DNA of 64,000 nt, from the NCBI GenBank assembly GCA_011503125.2, contig WWBZ02000001.1, positions 2,046,001 to 2,110,000 on the forward strand, read 5' to 3'. Under the pieces are notes generated by a model. The model saw only the letters and a list, made by a program, of their open reading frames with translations, was not told the DNA's origin and made no database searches. The stretch comes from Botryosphaeria dothidea (Eukaryota > Ascomycota > Dothideomycetes > Botryosphaeriales > Botryosphaeriaceae). Of this stretch, positions 48,312 through 60,491 are shown piece by piece (position 1 is the first letter of the stretch; each line of letters begins with the position of its first letter). A program made the position numbers and the translations under genes.

Positions 48312-49646
48312 TCTGTGTGTGTGGGAAGAGTGATGCAAGACGAGGTGTTTGTTGGAGTGAATGATAGCGCGACGCTATGGGAGCGATTGTTGTAGCGTGC
48401 CTGGTGCTGGTGCAGTGCAGATGTTTGTGAGATGGTCGCGCACACGCCCAAATGCGCGCGCGGGGTTCAGGTTCGGCCAAGGCGGCATCGTCACCTCAGC
48501 AGCCGCCCCGCCAGTGCCAGGTTGTCGGCAATCGCTCCCGCCCAGGCACCGACACTCTCTGTCCCATGAACCTGACCACGAACCCATTCCGTCCCAACTA
48601 AATCTCTTGCGCCGCAGTCACGCACGCGCACGTGAGCGCAATCATGAAGTAGGCACTTTCCTGCAATACCGAGTTTACCGCAGCCGATGCTTAGCAGTAA
48701 TGACCGTCAACAAGTACGACTTCATGGTGAGTGGAAGCATTCGTCCAGATGTAAGTGATGAAGTGTCCAGATGAATGCTTCAACTCCCCATAGCAGTCAG
48801 TCTTGAACAAACCTTTGTTCGGCCTGATGGTACTTACTTGGCGCTAGCCGTCAGCTGCAGCACCCCTCTGTACTAGCCTGGCAGGGTAGGGCGCCTGTCG
48901 TCTGACATGGGCAACGGTGCCATGCTGTCTCAGCCCAACGTCAGCTTCTGAATTCATGACCCAGAGCGAGTCTATTAGCGCCTTCTGTACGGCGCGTCAT
49001 TGCATTACGAAACTGCGAGGCGCATGTGAATTTAATCCGTGACACGTCTTCTCTTCCTAGCCCTGCACTCGGCGGCGCAGCGCGGCGGTGCTGAGTCCCA
49101 AGGGAGGAAAGGCCATTGTGACGTCCGTTGCCAATCCAACTGCCGCCTTGGGCAAAGCTGCTCCACGAATCCACGCCCAGCAACTGAGGCGTTCGCACTC
49201 TGACTCGGCAACAAGCATGCACTCCAAGACTGTCTGCATATGCCAAGCAATGCCGCACCTGCTCCGTCCAAGGTCGGTCCGAGGATCATGCCTCAACACC
49301 AGAGAGCTCGTTAGCATCCTTTGTTCTCGGCCATGACGCGTTATCTTCGCCATCTGACGATCGTTGAATGTGGAGAAATAAGAGGTAGGACGCACTCACT
49401 TGCAGGGGGTGAGCAGAAGGCGGAGTAAACTAGCGGAATGCACCAGAGGACTCTATTGGCTTACTTTTATTCTGGTGAACTCCAGACTATGACTGGGCAA
49501 CAATCTTGAAGTCGCTAATCAATTACGGGCTTTGAGGCTGGGAAACACTCGTATCACGCCTTTGAGTCGTTTCATCTATCTATATCTACCGTCTTTAAAT
49601 TGGTAACAATGTCCACCCTGCACCGGAACAAGATACTCCCGCAAAC
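48312..49646. other. 1.3-kb intergenic stretch upstream of PIN1
   Basis: PIN1 promoter (minus strand), then DNA with short ORFs only. A plus-strand mini-exon-like pattern (ATGAAG at 48644-48649, MTVNKYDFM at about 48700-48726 followed by GTGAGT) looks splice-like but leads to no recognisable protein. Confidence 0.45.
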
Positions 49647-49956
49647 ATGCTGCCAAAAATCGTCGCAAAAGAGCACGCCGGCTGCTGGTGCTTTTCCGAT
49701 GGTACTCGATATTTGCGGCCACGGCTATGGCTCAAGATGCGCCCTGACACGCCTCTTCATAACGGAATAGCTAATGATCAAGTACCCGCGTGGTCTATCA
49801 GCCCTCTTACGGTATTCAGGCTCGTCCAGCTTATCTTTGTCCTCTCACTCTCCTTTCTTGCCTTGTAAGTCCCGCCCAGCATGTCGTTACATTTGTCTCA
49901 CAGATTGCTACAGCACCGCCTTCACTCTTCTGCCGTGACCGATAGATTCGTTCGGC

Positions 49957-50810
49957 ATGGCATTCACTTTCCAAAGAGATAAAATCTCAATTGACCCCGA
50001 CTCTCCTGGTTACCCGAAGAAGCTCCTTTCGATTGTTGTGCCCATACCCTGCCATTCTCATAGTCCGTCTGCCCTTTACCCCAGTGGGCGCAACAGTTGC
50101 CTTCCCGTCCAGCAACTTATGCTCAGTAGATGATTATTGGCGTACGACCCCCTTATATACTGCTCTCGCAACGGGTTGTACCGGAGTTGAAGTGGACATA
50201 TGCCTTTTTGATGATCAACGACATCAAGACGGGGGGGTTGCGGAGACGTGGCCGTATTTGTACAAAGCTCTCGCGCCATTGCGAGAACGAGGCTGGCTGT
50301 CACACTGGAACGGAACGCACCGCATTCCGCGACCTATTACAGTTGTCGGAACAGGTGCAACCCATTATGATCTTGTTGTGGCGAACCAGACCTACAGAGA
50401 CATATTCCTTGATGCCCCTGTCAGTAAGCCAATCCCTCGTGTGGTAAAGACAGACACTTGCGTATGATTTACACCTTAAGCTCGCAAAACTCCTCCACGC
50501 ATCCGACGTCGAGACAATTAAGAAATTCGAATATAACCCGTCGAACTCGCACTATGCATCAGCTCCACTTATTGAAGCAATCGGAGATGTCAAGAGCCTA
50601 CCATCAGTAGAGCAACGTGGCATTTTGAGAGAGCAAATCAGAAATGTGCGCGTGAGAGGTCTTATCCCTCGGTATTGGGACACGCCTAGATGGCCTAGAG
50701 GCTTCAGAGATCAGATATGGGAGTTGCTGGTGTTAGAAGATGTGGGTGTCCTGAATGTCGACGATCTGAGGGCAGTGGCAAAGGGTCATTGGGGGTTCTG
50801 GCCAGAGTGA
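49957..50810 (+). CDS. AIM6: AIM6-family protein, internally shortened (possible pseudogene)
   Basis: Resembles AIM6, a fungal PLC-like phosphodiesterase-fold family. Exons 49957-50062, 50130-50419 and 50481-50810 give a 241-codon open frame. Matches: VPIPCHSHNDYWRTTPLYTA (formed across intron 50063-50129), GCTGVEVDI, ETWPYLYKALAPLRERGWL, ITVVGTGATHYDLV, ANQTYRDIFLDAP, NSHYASAPLIEAIG, RYWDTPRWPRGFRDQIWELL and LNVDDLRA. Between GVEVDI and ETWPY the family has some 60-80 more residues, including LYVGH and a [LV]xIDxKTDG strand. Here that part is missing, and a trace of it (LMINDIKTGG) appears in the +1 frame at 50203-50235 beside a G7 run. A possible membrane-anchor exon at 49647-49866 does not join in frame. 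The active site is therefore probably lost: a decayed or neo-functional copy. Confidence 0.62.
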
Positions 50811-51419
50811 CTTGGTCTTCTGACGCACAATATAACTTGACTCAGAGCAAGCTGTCTAAGAAACAGGACTCTAGGCCGCGAATATCAAAAGAAACCGTAT
50901 TCAGAGCCGACGTGCGTAATATAAAATTATCATAAAGCCTGCAAAAAGGCTTGGGATATTTCATTTATACTGCCTAATTTTGCGCATGATTGGGTCAAGC
51001 AGCTCCTGACACAGTGACGAGACTAAACTAGGGTCGAAAAGTTATGCTGCTACACGTAAGCATCTCGTTCTTAGCACGTGAAGCGTTTCCTCGTTAGGCA
51101 TCCTGTTTCTTGAATGACTCTTCGCTTTGTTGTAGAAGTTGGGCTTAGGAAATGCTGCCAAGCTCACGGCTGACCGGGTAGTGTTGCTGGGCCTGAGCTG
51201 GGCCGCATTGTTACATGACCAGTCAAAACCGGCCGGCGATCGCCCCCAAGGGTTCCTGCTCTTGCCCGCAACAACACAGCAGCTTCAACTCGCCGCGTCG
51301 CCCGCTTCGACTCCCCGAGCACCACAAAGCTTCTCAACCTTACGCTACCCATACCTAGCTGGCAGCACACGCGCTATCCCTTTGACCCTCGCACCGACCG
51401 CTCCACCGATCTCTCTCCC
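50811..51419. other. Intergenic: RPB9 promoter
   Basis: About 610 bp. 3' flank of the AIM6-like gene and upstream region of RPB9, which becomes CT/CCAC-rich before the RPB9 start. No gene seen. Confidence 0.55.
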
Positions 51420-52416
51420 ATGGCGGATTACGCTAGCCCCGCGCCGTCCGACGGCGACAACGAGCCCAAGAAGATTACCTTCAGGTTCTGCGCCGACTGG
51501 TAATAACTCTCACTCCTCGAATCTGTTGATACCCGCAGCTAACTTCGTTGTAGCTCAAACCTGCTCTATCCCAGGGAGAACCCAGAGAACCGCAACTCGC
51601 TCCAGTTCGCATGCCGCACCTGCAACTATTACACCGACGCCGATACATCGTGCATCTACCGCAACGAGATGAGCAACACGGCGGCCGAGACAGCCGGCGT
51701 GACAAGTGACCTGGGCCAGGATCCGACGGTTAGTACTGCTGCTGGCGCACACACCCTGCATAGCAACTCTGTGAGCCCCTACATGGACGTGGAGGATTTG
51801 GACGTGGACGTGATGGGGGATGTGCCGTCCTTCTGCACCATGTGCGGCCAAGAGATCTTCTGCGAGATTTGCGGCCAGGAGACCAAGGATGCTGGTCTGT
51901 TCATCGAAGCCGACGACGAAGATCCACGTCGCGCTGTGCACGCCAGCCGGCCCAAGGAGGTTCCGCTGGGCGCAGCCAACGAGTACGATTTCGACGAGGA
52001 TGAAGATGCCGACATGATGGACCACGACCACCCACCATCAAACCACCTGGCGGAACAGTCGCACATGACAGAGCGGAACGGCACGCAGCAAGAGCAAGGG
52101 TCATGAAGAAAGAGGCTATTTGCGTCGATCCCCGCGTTGATTTGATTTTATCATGCAACCGTCGTTAGTCGCGCTGAGCCTGGAGAGCTTTGCTCGCTGA
52201 CTTGTTGCTTTTCATGAATAGCTGCCCAGGTCCAACAAACCCTGTCCTAAGTGCGGAGAGACCGAGGCGGTTTTCTTCCAGTCGCAGCAACGTACCGCTG
52301 AGACGGGCATGGTATGATATGAGAGGACTTCCAGATGCGACGGCCAAGTTACTAATATGCTTCAGAAACTGTATTACGTCTGCGTTAGTCCCACTTGCGG
52401 TCATGTGTGGCAGTGA
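51420..52416 (+). CDS. RPB9: RNA polymerase II subunit RPB9
   Basis: Small Pol II subunit with two zinc ribbons; helps start-site choice, fidelity and TFIIS-stimulated cleavage. Exons 51420-51499, 51554-51728, 52222-52311 and 52366-52416 give 131 aa. Zn1: [16 protein letters not shown] ... FACRTCNYY. The linker is [24 protein letters not shown], joined directly to [24 protein letters not shown] and [11 protein letters not shown] (Zn2). The junction DPT|LPRS matches the uninterrupted family motif (yeast SDPTLPRS), so intron 2 (51729-52221, 493 nt) is certain in the standard isoform. It has a CTGAC branch motif and a GAATAG acceptor. Introns 1 and 3 are 54 nt each. Intron 2 carries a coding-like ORF in frame with exon 2, listed separately. 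Confidence 0.95.
51729..52106 (+). CDS. In-frame ORF inside RPB9 intron 2 (alternative 3' end or nested gene)
   Basis: Reading through the GTTAGT donor of RPB9 intron 2 stays open for 125 codons to a TGA at 52106, giving a 210-aa read-through product (85 residues of RPB9 Zn1 plus this tail). Codon use is GC-rich and coding-like (many GAC, GTG, GGC, AAG). The tail starts [13 protein letters not shown], then [19 protein letters not shown], then a compact [13 protein letters not shown] (CxxC-x5-CxxC, zinc-knuckle-like), and ends in an acidic [16 protein letters not shown] region. No family recognised. It could be an intron-retention isoform ending before Zn2, or a nested gene starting at [11 protein letters not shown] (51783). 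5' limit is therefore uncertain. Confidence 0.45.
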   Translation, partial: VSTAAGAHTLHSNSVSPYMDVEDLDVDVMGDVPSFCTMCGQEIFCEICGQETKDAGLFIEADDEDPRRAVHASRPKEVPLGAANEYDFDEDEDADMMDHDHPPSNHLAEQSHMTERNGTQQEQGS

Positions 52417-52780
52417 GGAAGCTGCTGCACGCCCATGGGGCCCTACAACCACTGGAGGTTTAAGATCGAGACTACGGAGTGGCATTTGCAAGGTGTTCAA
52501 GCCCACACATTCAGGCTACGATCAACGAAAAAAGCGATTACACATGGAGTTAAGATCGGGATTGAGATGTCTTTGGCGGCTACTTCCTGATTATACAAGG
52601 CGTTCATGATGAGGATGAAAAGTTCTGGGGGTTCCTAATACCCAGATATCATATTCGGCATCCAGCATAGCTACAGATATTCGATACAGATATACATGCG
52701 GCATTTCACATGCGCCAAACTCCATTTCCCGGCGCTCCTTTTGTGTGTGTTCTCTTTATGGTTTTGTTTACATTCGGAAA
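52417..52780. other. Convergent 3' flanks of RPB9 and MRPL38
   Basis: 364 bp between the two stop codons; AT-rich towards 52780. No gene seen. Confidence 0.6.
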
Positions 52781-53524
52781 TTATAGATGCATCGGGGCAA
52801 GGGACAGGATCTTAGACCATTGCGTCTTACGCAGCTCCTGACCAACGACGCCTGTAGACACCATGATTAGCTTGGGGTTCTCGCGTACCCCCTGCCAGCT
52901 CCTACTCGTGACGGGGGTAATTGTCTGCAGATGTACGCACCGTTCAAACGACTTCCGATGGGCTCGCCGGCCTTGTTTATCAATACACATGCGTTGTCGT
53001 CGAACTTGACGACACTTCCGTCCGGTCTCTGAAGCTTCTTCGCAGTGCGCACGACGACGGCATGTCTGATATCACCGCGGCGGACCTTGTTGGCGGCGCT
53101 GACCGAAACGCTGCCACCGGACTCGGGGCCGAAGGAGCGTTGCTTCTGGACGACGACGACGATGCGGTCACCTGCGGAGTAACAAAGCCAGGGTCAGACA
53201 GCATGTCTAAGCTGGGCGGGATCGCGAGAATGGGCGAGGTGCGGCAATGGATGCATGGAGGCGTAATCGAGAATGGCGAAGGTGCAGCGTTGACGCAGGT
53301 GGCAGACGGGGGATGCTGTGTTTGCTCACGTACCGATCTTGGCCGGCCTCTTGCTGCGCAACACCTTGACGCACTCGACGATGGCGGCGCCGGAGTTGTC
53401 GATGCAGTTAACGAGCGTCTACATGCACGCCGGCATCGTCAGCGGACCCGATGAACCTTCACGCGCAGCGCGGGATTTCCGCCGACGCGACGTGGCCAAT
53501 GTAACTGACCTTGAGCTGGATCAT
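52781..53524 (-). CDS. MRPL38: Mitochondrial large-subunit ribosomal protein uL14m (L14/MRPL38)
   Basis: Structural protein of the mitochondrial 54S ribosomal subunit. Exons 53524-53510, 53418-53334, 53171-52941 and 52851-52781 give 133 aa. The protein reads [79 protein letters not shown] and [20 protein letters not shown]. This is the five-stranded uL14 barrel, with mitochondrial/bacterial-type spacing rather than cytosolic L23. The first exon has only five codons. Introns are 91, 162 and 89 nt with GT...AG sites (GTCAGT, GTACGT, GTGCGT). It is close to the bacterial L14 length, with no cleavable presequence visible. Confidence 0.94.
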
Positions 53525-54254
53525 GGCGACTCGTCTCGTCTTCAACGCGGAATGCTTAGGGGACGCTGCGGCGGCGGCGGGAAGTGCGGCGCTGGGACGG
53601 GTCGACGCGGTGGTGGTGAGCGAGAAATGTCGGCGGGATGTTCCGCAGAGCTGCACTGGGCTCGGAGGTGGTGCGGTGCGGCTGCGGCGCGGGCAGCCTC
53701 AGGCCTTGGGGCTGGCTTCGTGCTGCCAATGGCGGCCGTCTGGCGTGCTGCTTTGGGGGCCCTTCCTTGGCCGGAGATTCCTGTCCATGCGCCGCTCAGC
53801 TTGCGCCTGCGCTTGGCCTGCCTCACTCTCCATCCGTTTCCCCAGCCTCCTCCGCCTTCTCCCTCGTTCTCTGCACTCGCCCGCCCAAAGTTGCGCCGAA
53901 AAGTGAAACGAAACTTTGCTTCTGTCGCCCGCCTCTCTCAATGAGTCTGCAATTCACCCTGCCCGCGCTCCTGCCAAGGTAGCGCATCCCTTTTCCTCCG
54001 TTGCCTTTCTTTTCCTGCTTGCGTCTCAGCCGCTCTCTCAATCTGCAAACCCCAAGCGCCTGTCTTTCCGTGTTCTGTTCACCTTCGCAAGCCGCCCCGG
54101 CCAGCGCACGATCCTTCGCTGCGAGTCTACGTCACCTCCCCTTTTTCGAACCCAGCTCCAGAGTCCCAATCCACGCTCGTGTGATCGCCTGCAGCACATA
54201 TCTGCGCTCCCTCCGCCCTAGCCGCTTGAGCGCCTTTGCACTTCCTCCTCCACC
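53525..54254. promoter_or_regulatory. Divergent promoter MRPL38 / SET9
   Basis: 730 bp between divergent starts. The SET9-proximal half is strongly pyrimidine-rich (ctctctc, cctcc tracts), as in fungal leaders. Overlapping ORFs on both strands are compositional. Confidence 0.55.
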
Positions 54255-56445
54255 ATGGCCAAGGAGAAGGAAGCGCCGCTCAAAGAAGCGCTCGCAAAGA
54301 AGGGCGGCCTGACGCTGTCGCAACTTGCGCAGTACGACGACCTGGCCACTGATGTATTGGTCGACAAGGTAGGCAATTGCCCTAGATTGCGACTCCAAAC
54401 TTTGCACCGGCGAAGCTGACACTTGCGCGGCCAAGGTATACTTCTGGACGACCATACGCAAGAACCGCACCCGCTATTCGCCATGCCGCAGCATCCGCGA
54501 AGAAGATATCGCAAAAATCCTCCGCGACTCGGTCGTCACTCGTAAGGATCCGGCCAAGGCGCAGGAACAACTTCTGGAGTTATCCGGCTTGAAACGCTAT
54601 CTGGCGAAATTGGACACCAAGGACGAGAAGGAGCACTTCAAGCGGCATTTTCGCAAGTACATTAATTTGTACATGCCGGACTGCCCTTGGGAGGTTTCGA
54701 CGACCAATCGCTACACAATCACTCAGCATGAGGCCGCGGTAACCGCGCGCCGCGATATCCGGAAGAACGAGGTGATCAAGTATCTCTGCGGCATCCAGGT
54801 AGCCATGACAAAGGAGGAGGAGGAGACGCTGGACTTGAACAAGCGCGACTTCAGTATCGTTATGTCGAGCCGCAAGAAGGCCCCTTCGCTATTCCTAGGA
54901 CCGGCGCGCTTCGCAAACCATGATTGCGACGCAAATGCAAGGTTGACGACAGCGGGGCCGAACGGTATGGCCATCGTCTCCAAGAAGGATATTGAAGTTG
55001 GTGAGGAGATCACGGTGTCTTACGGCGAGGATTACTTCGGAGAAGACAATTGTGAATGCCTGTGCTCAACTTGCGAGAGGCTAGCCAGAAATGGCTGGGC
55101 ACCACAAAAGAAAGAGACGGACGCTGAAGAGGATGACGAGTCTTCTGAATCGCTTCCACAGGACGGACCGTATTCATTCAGGAAAAAGAGGAGGTATGCG
55201 ACAGACTCAGCAACCGCCTCGCGCGACACCACCACTGAGCCCGGGACCCGGGAAAGTGGGAAGAAGGTCAACACACTACCAGTTTCGCATAGTTCAAGCC
55301 CTAGAGGGAAGAAGAGAAAGTTAGATACGGAAGAGGATCTGAAGGGATTTGCATCAGCGGGCCAAGAGAACAGCAAGCGACGCAGGTCAGAAGATGGAAC
55401 TCAAATCAAGATGGAGCGCACGGAGTCACAACAGAGTCACGACCTATCTCAAACTTCTGAGGAGGATTCTGGTCCGATGACCACGGCTATGGCAAGATTG
55501 AGGTCTATTCGCAGCCACCAGCGTGACAGGCTTCTGGCTTCCACACTCGCGGGATCCGAATCGGTCAGCGCAAGCTCGCCGGGATCGTTCAGCGAGACGT
55601 CCCAGCATTCGTCACAGTCAACGGCCGCCACATCTGTTGATGGAGATACTGCTGCAAACGCACCAAGTGACGGTACTGATGTATCTCTGAAGACTGAGAC
55701 GACAGTTGAGCAGATTCCTGCCATCCAGGTCAAAGTCGATGCGTCTGAGGTCCAAGCCGTCAAACCAGCAGGCAGCCCTCTGGTCACCAGCACTCCGGCC
55801 AACGAAACTGCCGAAGACTCTGAGCTCTCTGAATTGTCTGACAGCCTCGCATTCGATGACGACCATCAGCAGATCGTCCGACAAAAGCGCATCAATACGC
55901 CTCCACGTACACGCTCTCAGAACAGTCACAATGGTCCGACTTCATCTTTCACTGCCCCCATCCCGACAATCGAGTCCGGGTCGAACGAATCTTCTGATCC
56001 TCTTGACCCGAACCAACGGTGCCCAGGTGACTATACTCTGACATCACTGCTTCTCTGCGCCAAGTATAGTCGCTGGGTTGTCTGCCGCACATGCGACGCC
56101 GACTTCGTTCAGGAAGATGCGTACCTGACGCGCGCTGCGTGTCCGCGCTGCGAGCGTCACAGCAAGCTCTACGGCTATGCGTGGCCGAAAACAGAGAAGG
56201 AAGGCAAGCACGATCGCGAAGAGAGGGTGCTAGACCACAGGGAAATCAACCGCTTCGTGTCTCCTGGGGAGGAGAGAGATATCAGGAAGGGCAAGAGACA
56301 ATTGCAGATTGAGCTGGCAAAGAGGAGAGCGAGTGAGCTGAGCGAGAGGATGAGGAGCGAGAGCGTTGGTGCTGAAGGGGAGAGCTCGCCTTCAGGACGC
56401 AGGAGAGGTATGAGGAAGAGGAGCAGTCGATTAAGCATGGTGTGA
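54255..56445 (+). CDS. SET9: Histone H4-K20 methyltransferase SET9 (Suv4-20/Kmt5 type)
   Basis: SET-domain lysine methyltransferase for H4K20, chromatin-bound. Exons 54255-54368 and 54436-56445 (intron 67 nt) give 707 aa. The N-terminal helices GGLTLSQLAQYDDLATD, VYFWTTIRKN and RKYINLYMPDCPWEVSTTNR belong to the Suv4-20 subfamily. The SET core has RFANHDCDANARL (Asn199-His200), GEEITVSYGEDYFGEDNCEC and the post-SET CECLCSTC zinc cluster. A long Ser/Thr-rich, charged, disordered region with KKRKL-type basic patches follows. The Set9-specific C-terminal module has CRTCDADFVQED and CPRCERHSKLYGYAWP, then a basic helix rich in Arg/Lys/Ser. Start at CACCATGG is the best match. Confidence 0.94.
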
Positions 56446-59400
56446 GCCTCTCACGGGGGTTAAAGGTGAGTCCGCAAATCAACAGCTACGAGGCGTTCAA
56501 AGTTGCTTTTCACAGCGACAAGGAGGATTTCATTCGTCGCTTTATCATCTCCATCTGAGGAGATGCAGAGAAGGATGCTTGAAACCATGTTTCATACGGA
56601 AGACTGGCTGTAACATCTGACTGGTTCTTTTCGCCTTTCTCTTTCGTCTTTCTCTTGTCTTTTAACCAAGCCGACAAGCGCTTGGATTTTCCCAAAGATG
56701 GGCCGCTAGCTTCATGGAGGGTAATCTTTCACTTTCTTCCGTCACATGCACTTCCCTGGAGTTGGAAAATTAGGGGAATTGGGTCACTGAGTGCACACCT
56801 CAATACAGAGCAGACAAGCATACGCGCGGAAGATGATTGCATTTGAGATCTGCCTCTCTTTATTCTTCAGTATTGAATTAGCATTACCGCAGTGTAAATA
56901 TGTTTCTTGCATTGGAGAGGATCTAATTGAATCAGAAACACTTCGAGATGTTGATTATGTCTATTGGAGAGCGGGCTGCGTCATGCTTTTACGTGCTGAT
57001 TCTAATTAGTATGAGAGAGAATAGTATAATTAGAAAAGTGTGCACAGCACATTGATTTCCAAAAATGTGCGCTATCCTTAGTCCTTCAACCGCTCTGAAT
57101 AGCAAGCAATGCTTCACAAAAGGCAACGAGCACGTGGAGTGGCTCGGCCAACGAGACAAGCTCTGCATCCACAGCCCTGTGATGACTTATTCTTGGCAGA
57201 GAAAGAAACTACCAGAATACGGAATACGGTATCATGGACATATGCCGCTGCATGCACTGGGGTTCCCGCTGATTGAGTCTGCGGTAGCAATCCTGGTTAC
57301 AACAAACTCAAAAGAGTCAGTCTCTTGGAAAGAGTCAGGTAAGGCTGGTCAAGGCCGCAGAGTTACTGGTCCATGGAATCTATTGAGCCCTCGGCACATG
57401 CCTTGGCAACGGTGTTGCCCCGTATGCAAGATTGGCGAGTCGGGACGATGGGTGAGGCCTGTATGGATCGGAGATTGGTGTGTATGGGAAGGGTGCGGGT
57501 AAGCTTGGGTTGCTTGGTGGCGGAAGAAACGGTCAGCATCATGACGGGGCTATCCCTGCTGCAGGTAAGCTTCAATCATACGTCTGCAGACGAGAAATTG
57601 CATATATATGCATCTTCTTGGAACAGACGAAATCCAGTTCAGAAAGTGCGGGCGCTAAAAAAGACAGATGTGCACGATTTGACATCGTTGACGTTTTTCC
57701 GCCTTAGTTCACAGCCTCTCTACCAATCTGGACATGTATTGGATGATCAAGGCGCCTTTGTCATGGGGTTGCCGTCCATCTCCGCGAGACCGGACATCAA
57801 CGTAAGCTTGCCCGCGTCATGGTCTCGGTTCCCTTCGAACAGACGCGTCTACTGTTGGATATTCTCTTCCCTACAGACACTGACGATGCTCTACGATGGT
57901 CTCATCCCCAGGTAACCGATCGAAGTTGGAAAACTCCGGGATCGAGAGGTCTTGACGGTCATCGTCGAGGACTTGAGTTCAGAATTCCCATGAGCAAGTC
58001 GTAGTCCAATAGGTGAGGCATTTCCACTTGGTCAGTTGTTCGACACAAAGATTCGGGTTGCAAGTGGCCAACTTCACCATACCTCCTCAATCTGCTATCA
58101 CGCACAAAGTCTTCCGGCTCTAGACCTCTTCACCGGCCATTTCCACGAACGCCGGGCCTCGTACCGAGAACATGCGCACATTCATGCGCGTCCGCGGTGC
58201 GATCGACGTGCACGCGAGACCGTTGACGCGGACGGCGTCGATCCCAATGGGTCTTGCAGAGGAACGAGCACGGACAAGGCCGAGAACGACCGCAGACAAG
58301 GCACGAAAAGGGAACAGGCCGCGCAACAGTCCTGCTCTGCTGTTCAAGCTTCAGGGCTGTCAATTACATCAATTGCTTCTCCCGTATCACTTTCCGACGC
58401 TGAAAACAAGAATTCGCGGGAGAAAGTGGAAAGACGAGTCGGCTTGGAGCTGAGCGGATCGCTCCCTTGTAGGCAAAACCATCATCACCTCGTGATCTTT
58501 GTTTTCCTTCTTTCCTTCGCTGCCTTCCCCGGTTTCCGGCATAGCATGATCTCAATTCGTGTTTTTGCGAATTCGACAAGAGCAGGAGGAAGGAAAGAGA
58601 AATGCTGAGAAAGTCGATCCTATCACGATCCCTCCTCAAACCACCCGAATGCGATCATCAACCCCGCCAATTATCTCCTTACACCCCATCGTCTGGTGAC
58701 GTGACATACTCCCCTATTTCCTCAGCTCCGTCTACCCAGCAACAGCTCTTCCTGGTCCGCACACGAGAGGAGGAAACAAGGCGCCTCCTCAGAGTCTAAG
58801 AAAATGACCTCACACCCAACTGGGTAAGCCTTGATAGAGGAGAAGCCCTTGTTCTCCGCTTCCGCCACCGCACTTAACACAACCATTAGCGCTGACCGGC
58901 TTGTCGGCACGCCGGGGCGCACCTTTCGGTGTGGGCGTGAGAAACGATCTTGCTCTCAGTACCAAGCTAAGCGTCGCCTCCGAACGACCATCGATCGTCA
59001 GTCACACCCGCATTTGGCAAAACGTAAACACTTGCGGGCGGGCGGGGGAACGAGTCGAGACCCCTTCAAGGCCAACGTCATCTACGGAAAGACCAAAAAA
59101 AAAAAAAGGTGGCAGGACATCGGGTGAGGATGATGAGAAAAAAAGGCCCCCCAACCGTCTACGTGAGTGAGCCTGCAAACGTCACGGAAGGGCCCTGCAT
59201 TTTACTTGTCCCCTCCCCCTCGGATCCACGGCCGGGAACCTGGTTTCATTCCGCACCTCCTTCCTCTACCTCAAGCCCCGACAAAAATCGCCTCTTACAT
59301 CACGATTGATACAAATTCCCAAGCAAAAGCGAATGAATACAACAACAGCTCCCTCTATCCAGGCACTGATATGCTCCGTCATCCTATCGTGAGCGCCAAT

Positions 59401-60491
59401 GCCAAGGCAACAGAGGCAAGAGAGGAGACTAACAAACGACGGACCCGGGACTTGATTTAACCCACCATGCCGTAACCGCTCCCCAATTGACGAAAACGGA
59501 TCGATCACGACACGGAATACGGAGCTTTTCCGATAGCGCACGCCATATCTACGGCGCCGTCCAGGCTGTAAGTCCATTTAAGGAGGACGACAACCCAGAG
59601 GGAGGCACCATCACATCGAGGTAAGTCGTTCGCGGTCGTTCCAGAGACACCACATCATCGATACTCAAAATACTGAAAATGGCATTAAAGCACCGCTGCT
59701 TGGCTCCACCCCACAATCCTTCCTAATAGGATAGCAGTTTGAGACGTAAGTTACGTACGTAGCTCGTTCATTACACAGCGTCACTGGCATACCATCGTCA
59801 TCCGGAGAGAAAAAAGAAATCCACCAATCCCGTCCCGCCACCCGAAAAAAAAGAAAAAACCAATCAGATTGAAAACGGAGTAGAAGACAGCAAAAGAAAA
59901 GGAACTCCCTCCTTCGCCGAACACAACGCCACCCGCATATTGCCTACCAACTACAACCGACCCCTCTCCATGGCCGCCGTCAACTCTCCAAACCAATTAC
60001 TCAAAGAAGGAACTTGCAAGAAAGCTAAAACCTGGCAACACAGAGAATTTTGTTTCTATCCGCGGCACCAAGGAAATCGTCAAAGGAGCGTGATAGGGCC
60101 GCAGAGAGCAAGGTCACCGCGAACCCAAGAAACTGTCAGATGAGAGCAACATGATCAAGAACAGAAGGGAAAAGGTGGCCTGTACAACGATGTACGTGTG
60201 ACGTGGCTCGCCGCCCCATATCCATGCTCAGAGAGGATGGAATAGGTGAAGGGACCAAAATGAACAGAGGAACCGAGAATATGGCCAACTTTGGGCAGAC
60301 AGGAGCTCTACTGCAAAGTTTATTCCGTCCAGCGGCCGGCCAGCAGTACGAGGGATCCGAAGAGCAGCCAGCAACGAGATCGAGATGAGTGGGTGGGTAT
60401 CGGCACCAAGAAATGCAACCAAGAGGACCAAGGAAATCGTCGTTGCGTCCATCCATCTGCCCGCCAGTAACCTGGTAGAGAGCTACCAAGC
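56446..60491. other. 4-kb stretch without a supported gene
   Basis: Convergent 3' flanks of SET9 (+) and BUD4 (-), with 4 kb between. Plus-strand ORFs of 145-190 codons at 57065-57502, 57373-57915 and 58036-58608 overlap in different frames, have mixed codon use and no family motif. A runs lie near 59096-59106 and 59842-59857. I see no RNA gene, repeat or transposon. Confidence 0.5.

Noticed and set aside
48644..48774. Possible small plus-strand gene (ATGAAG ... MTVNKYDFM)
   Set aside because: Splice-like sites are present, but no combination gave a protein I could recognise or extend.
57065..58608. Plus-strand ORFs of 145-190 codons
   Set aside because: Three overlapping frames with no shared coding signal; Cys pairs in the first do not form a known zinc motif.
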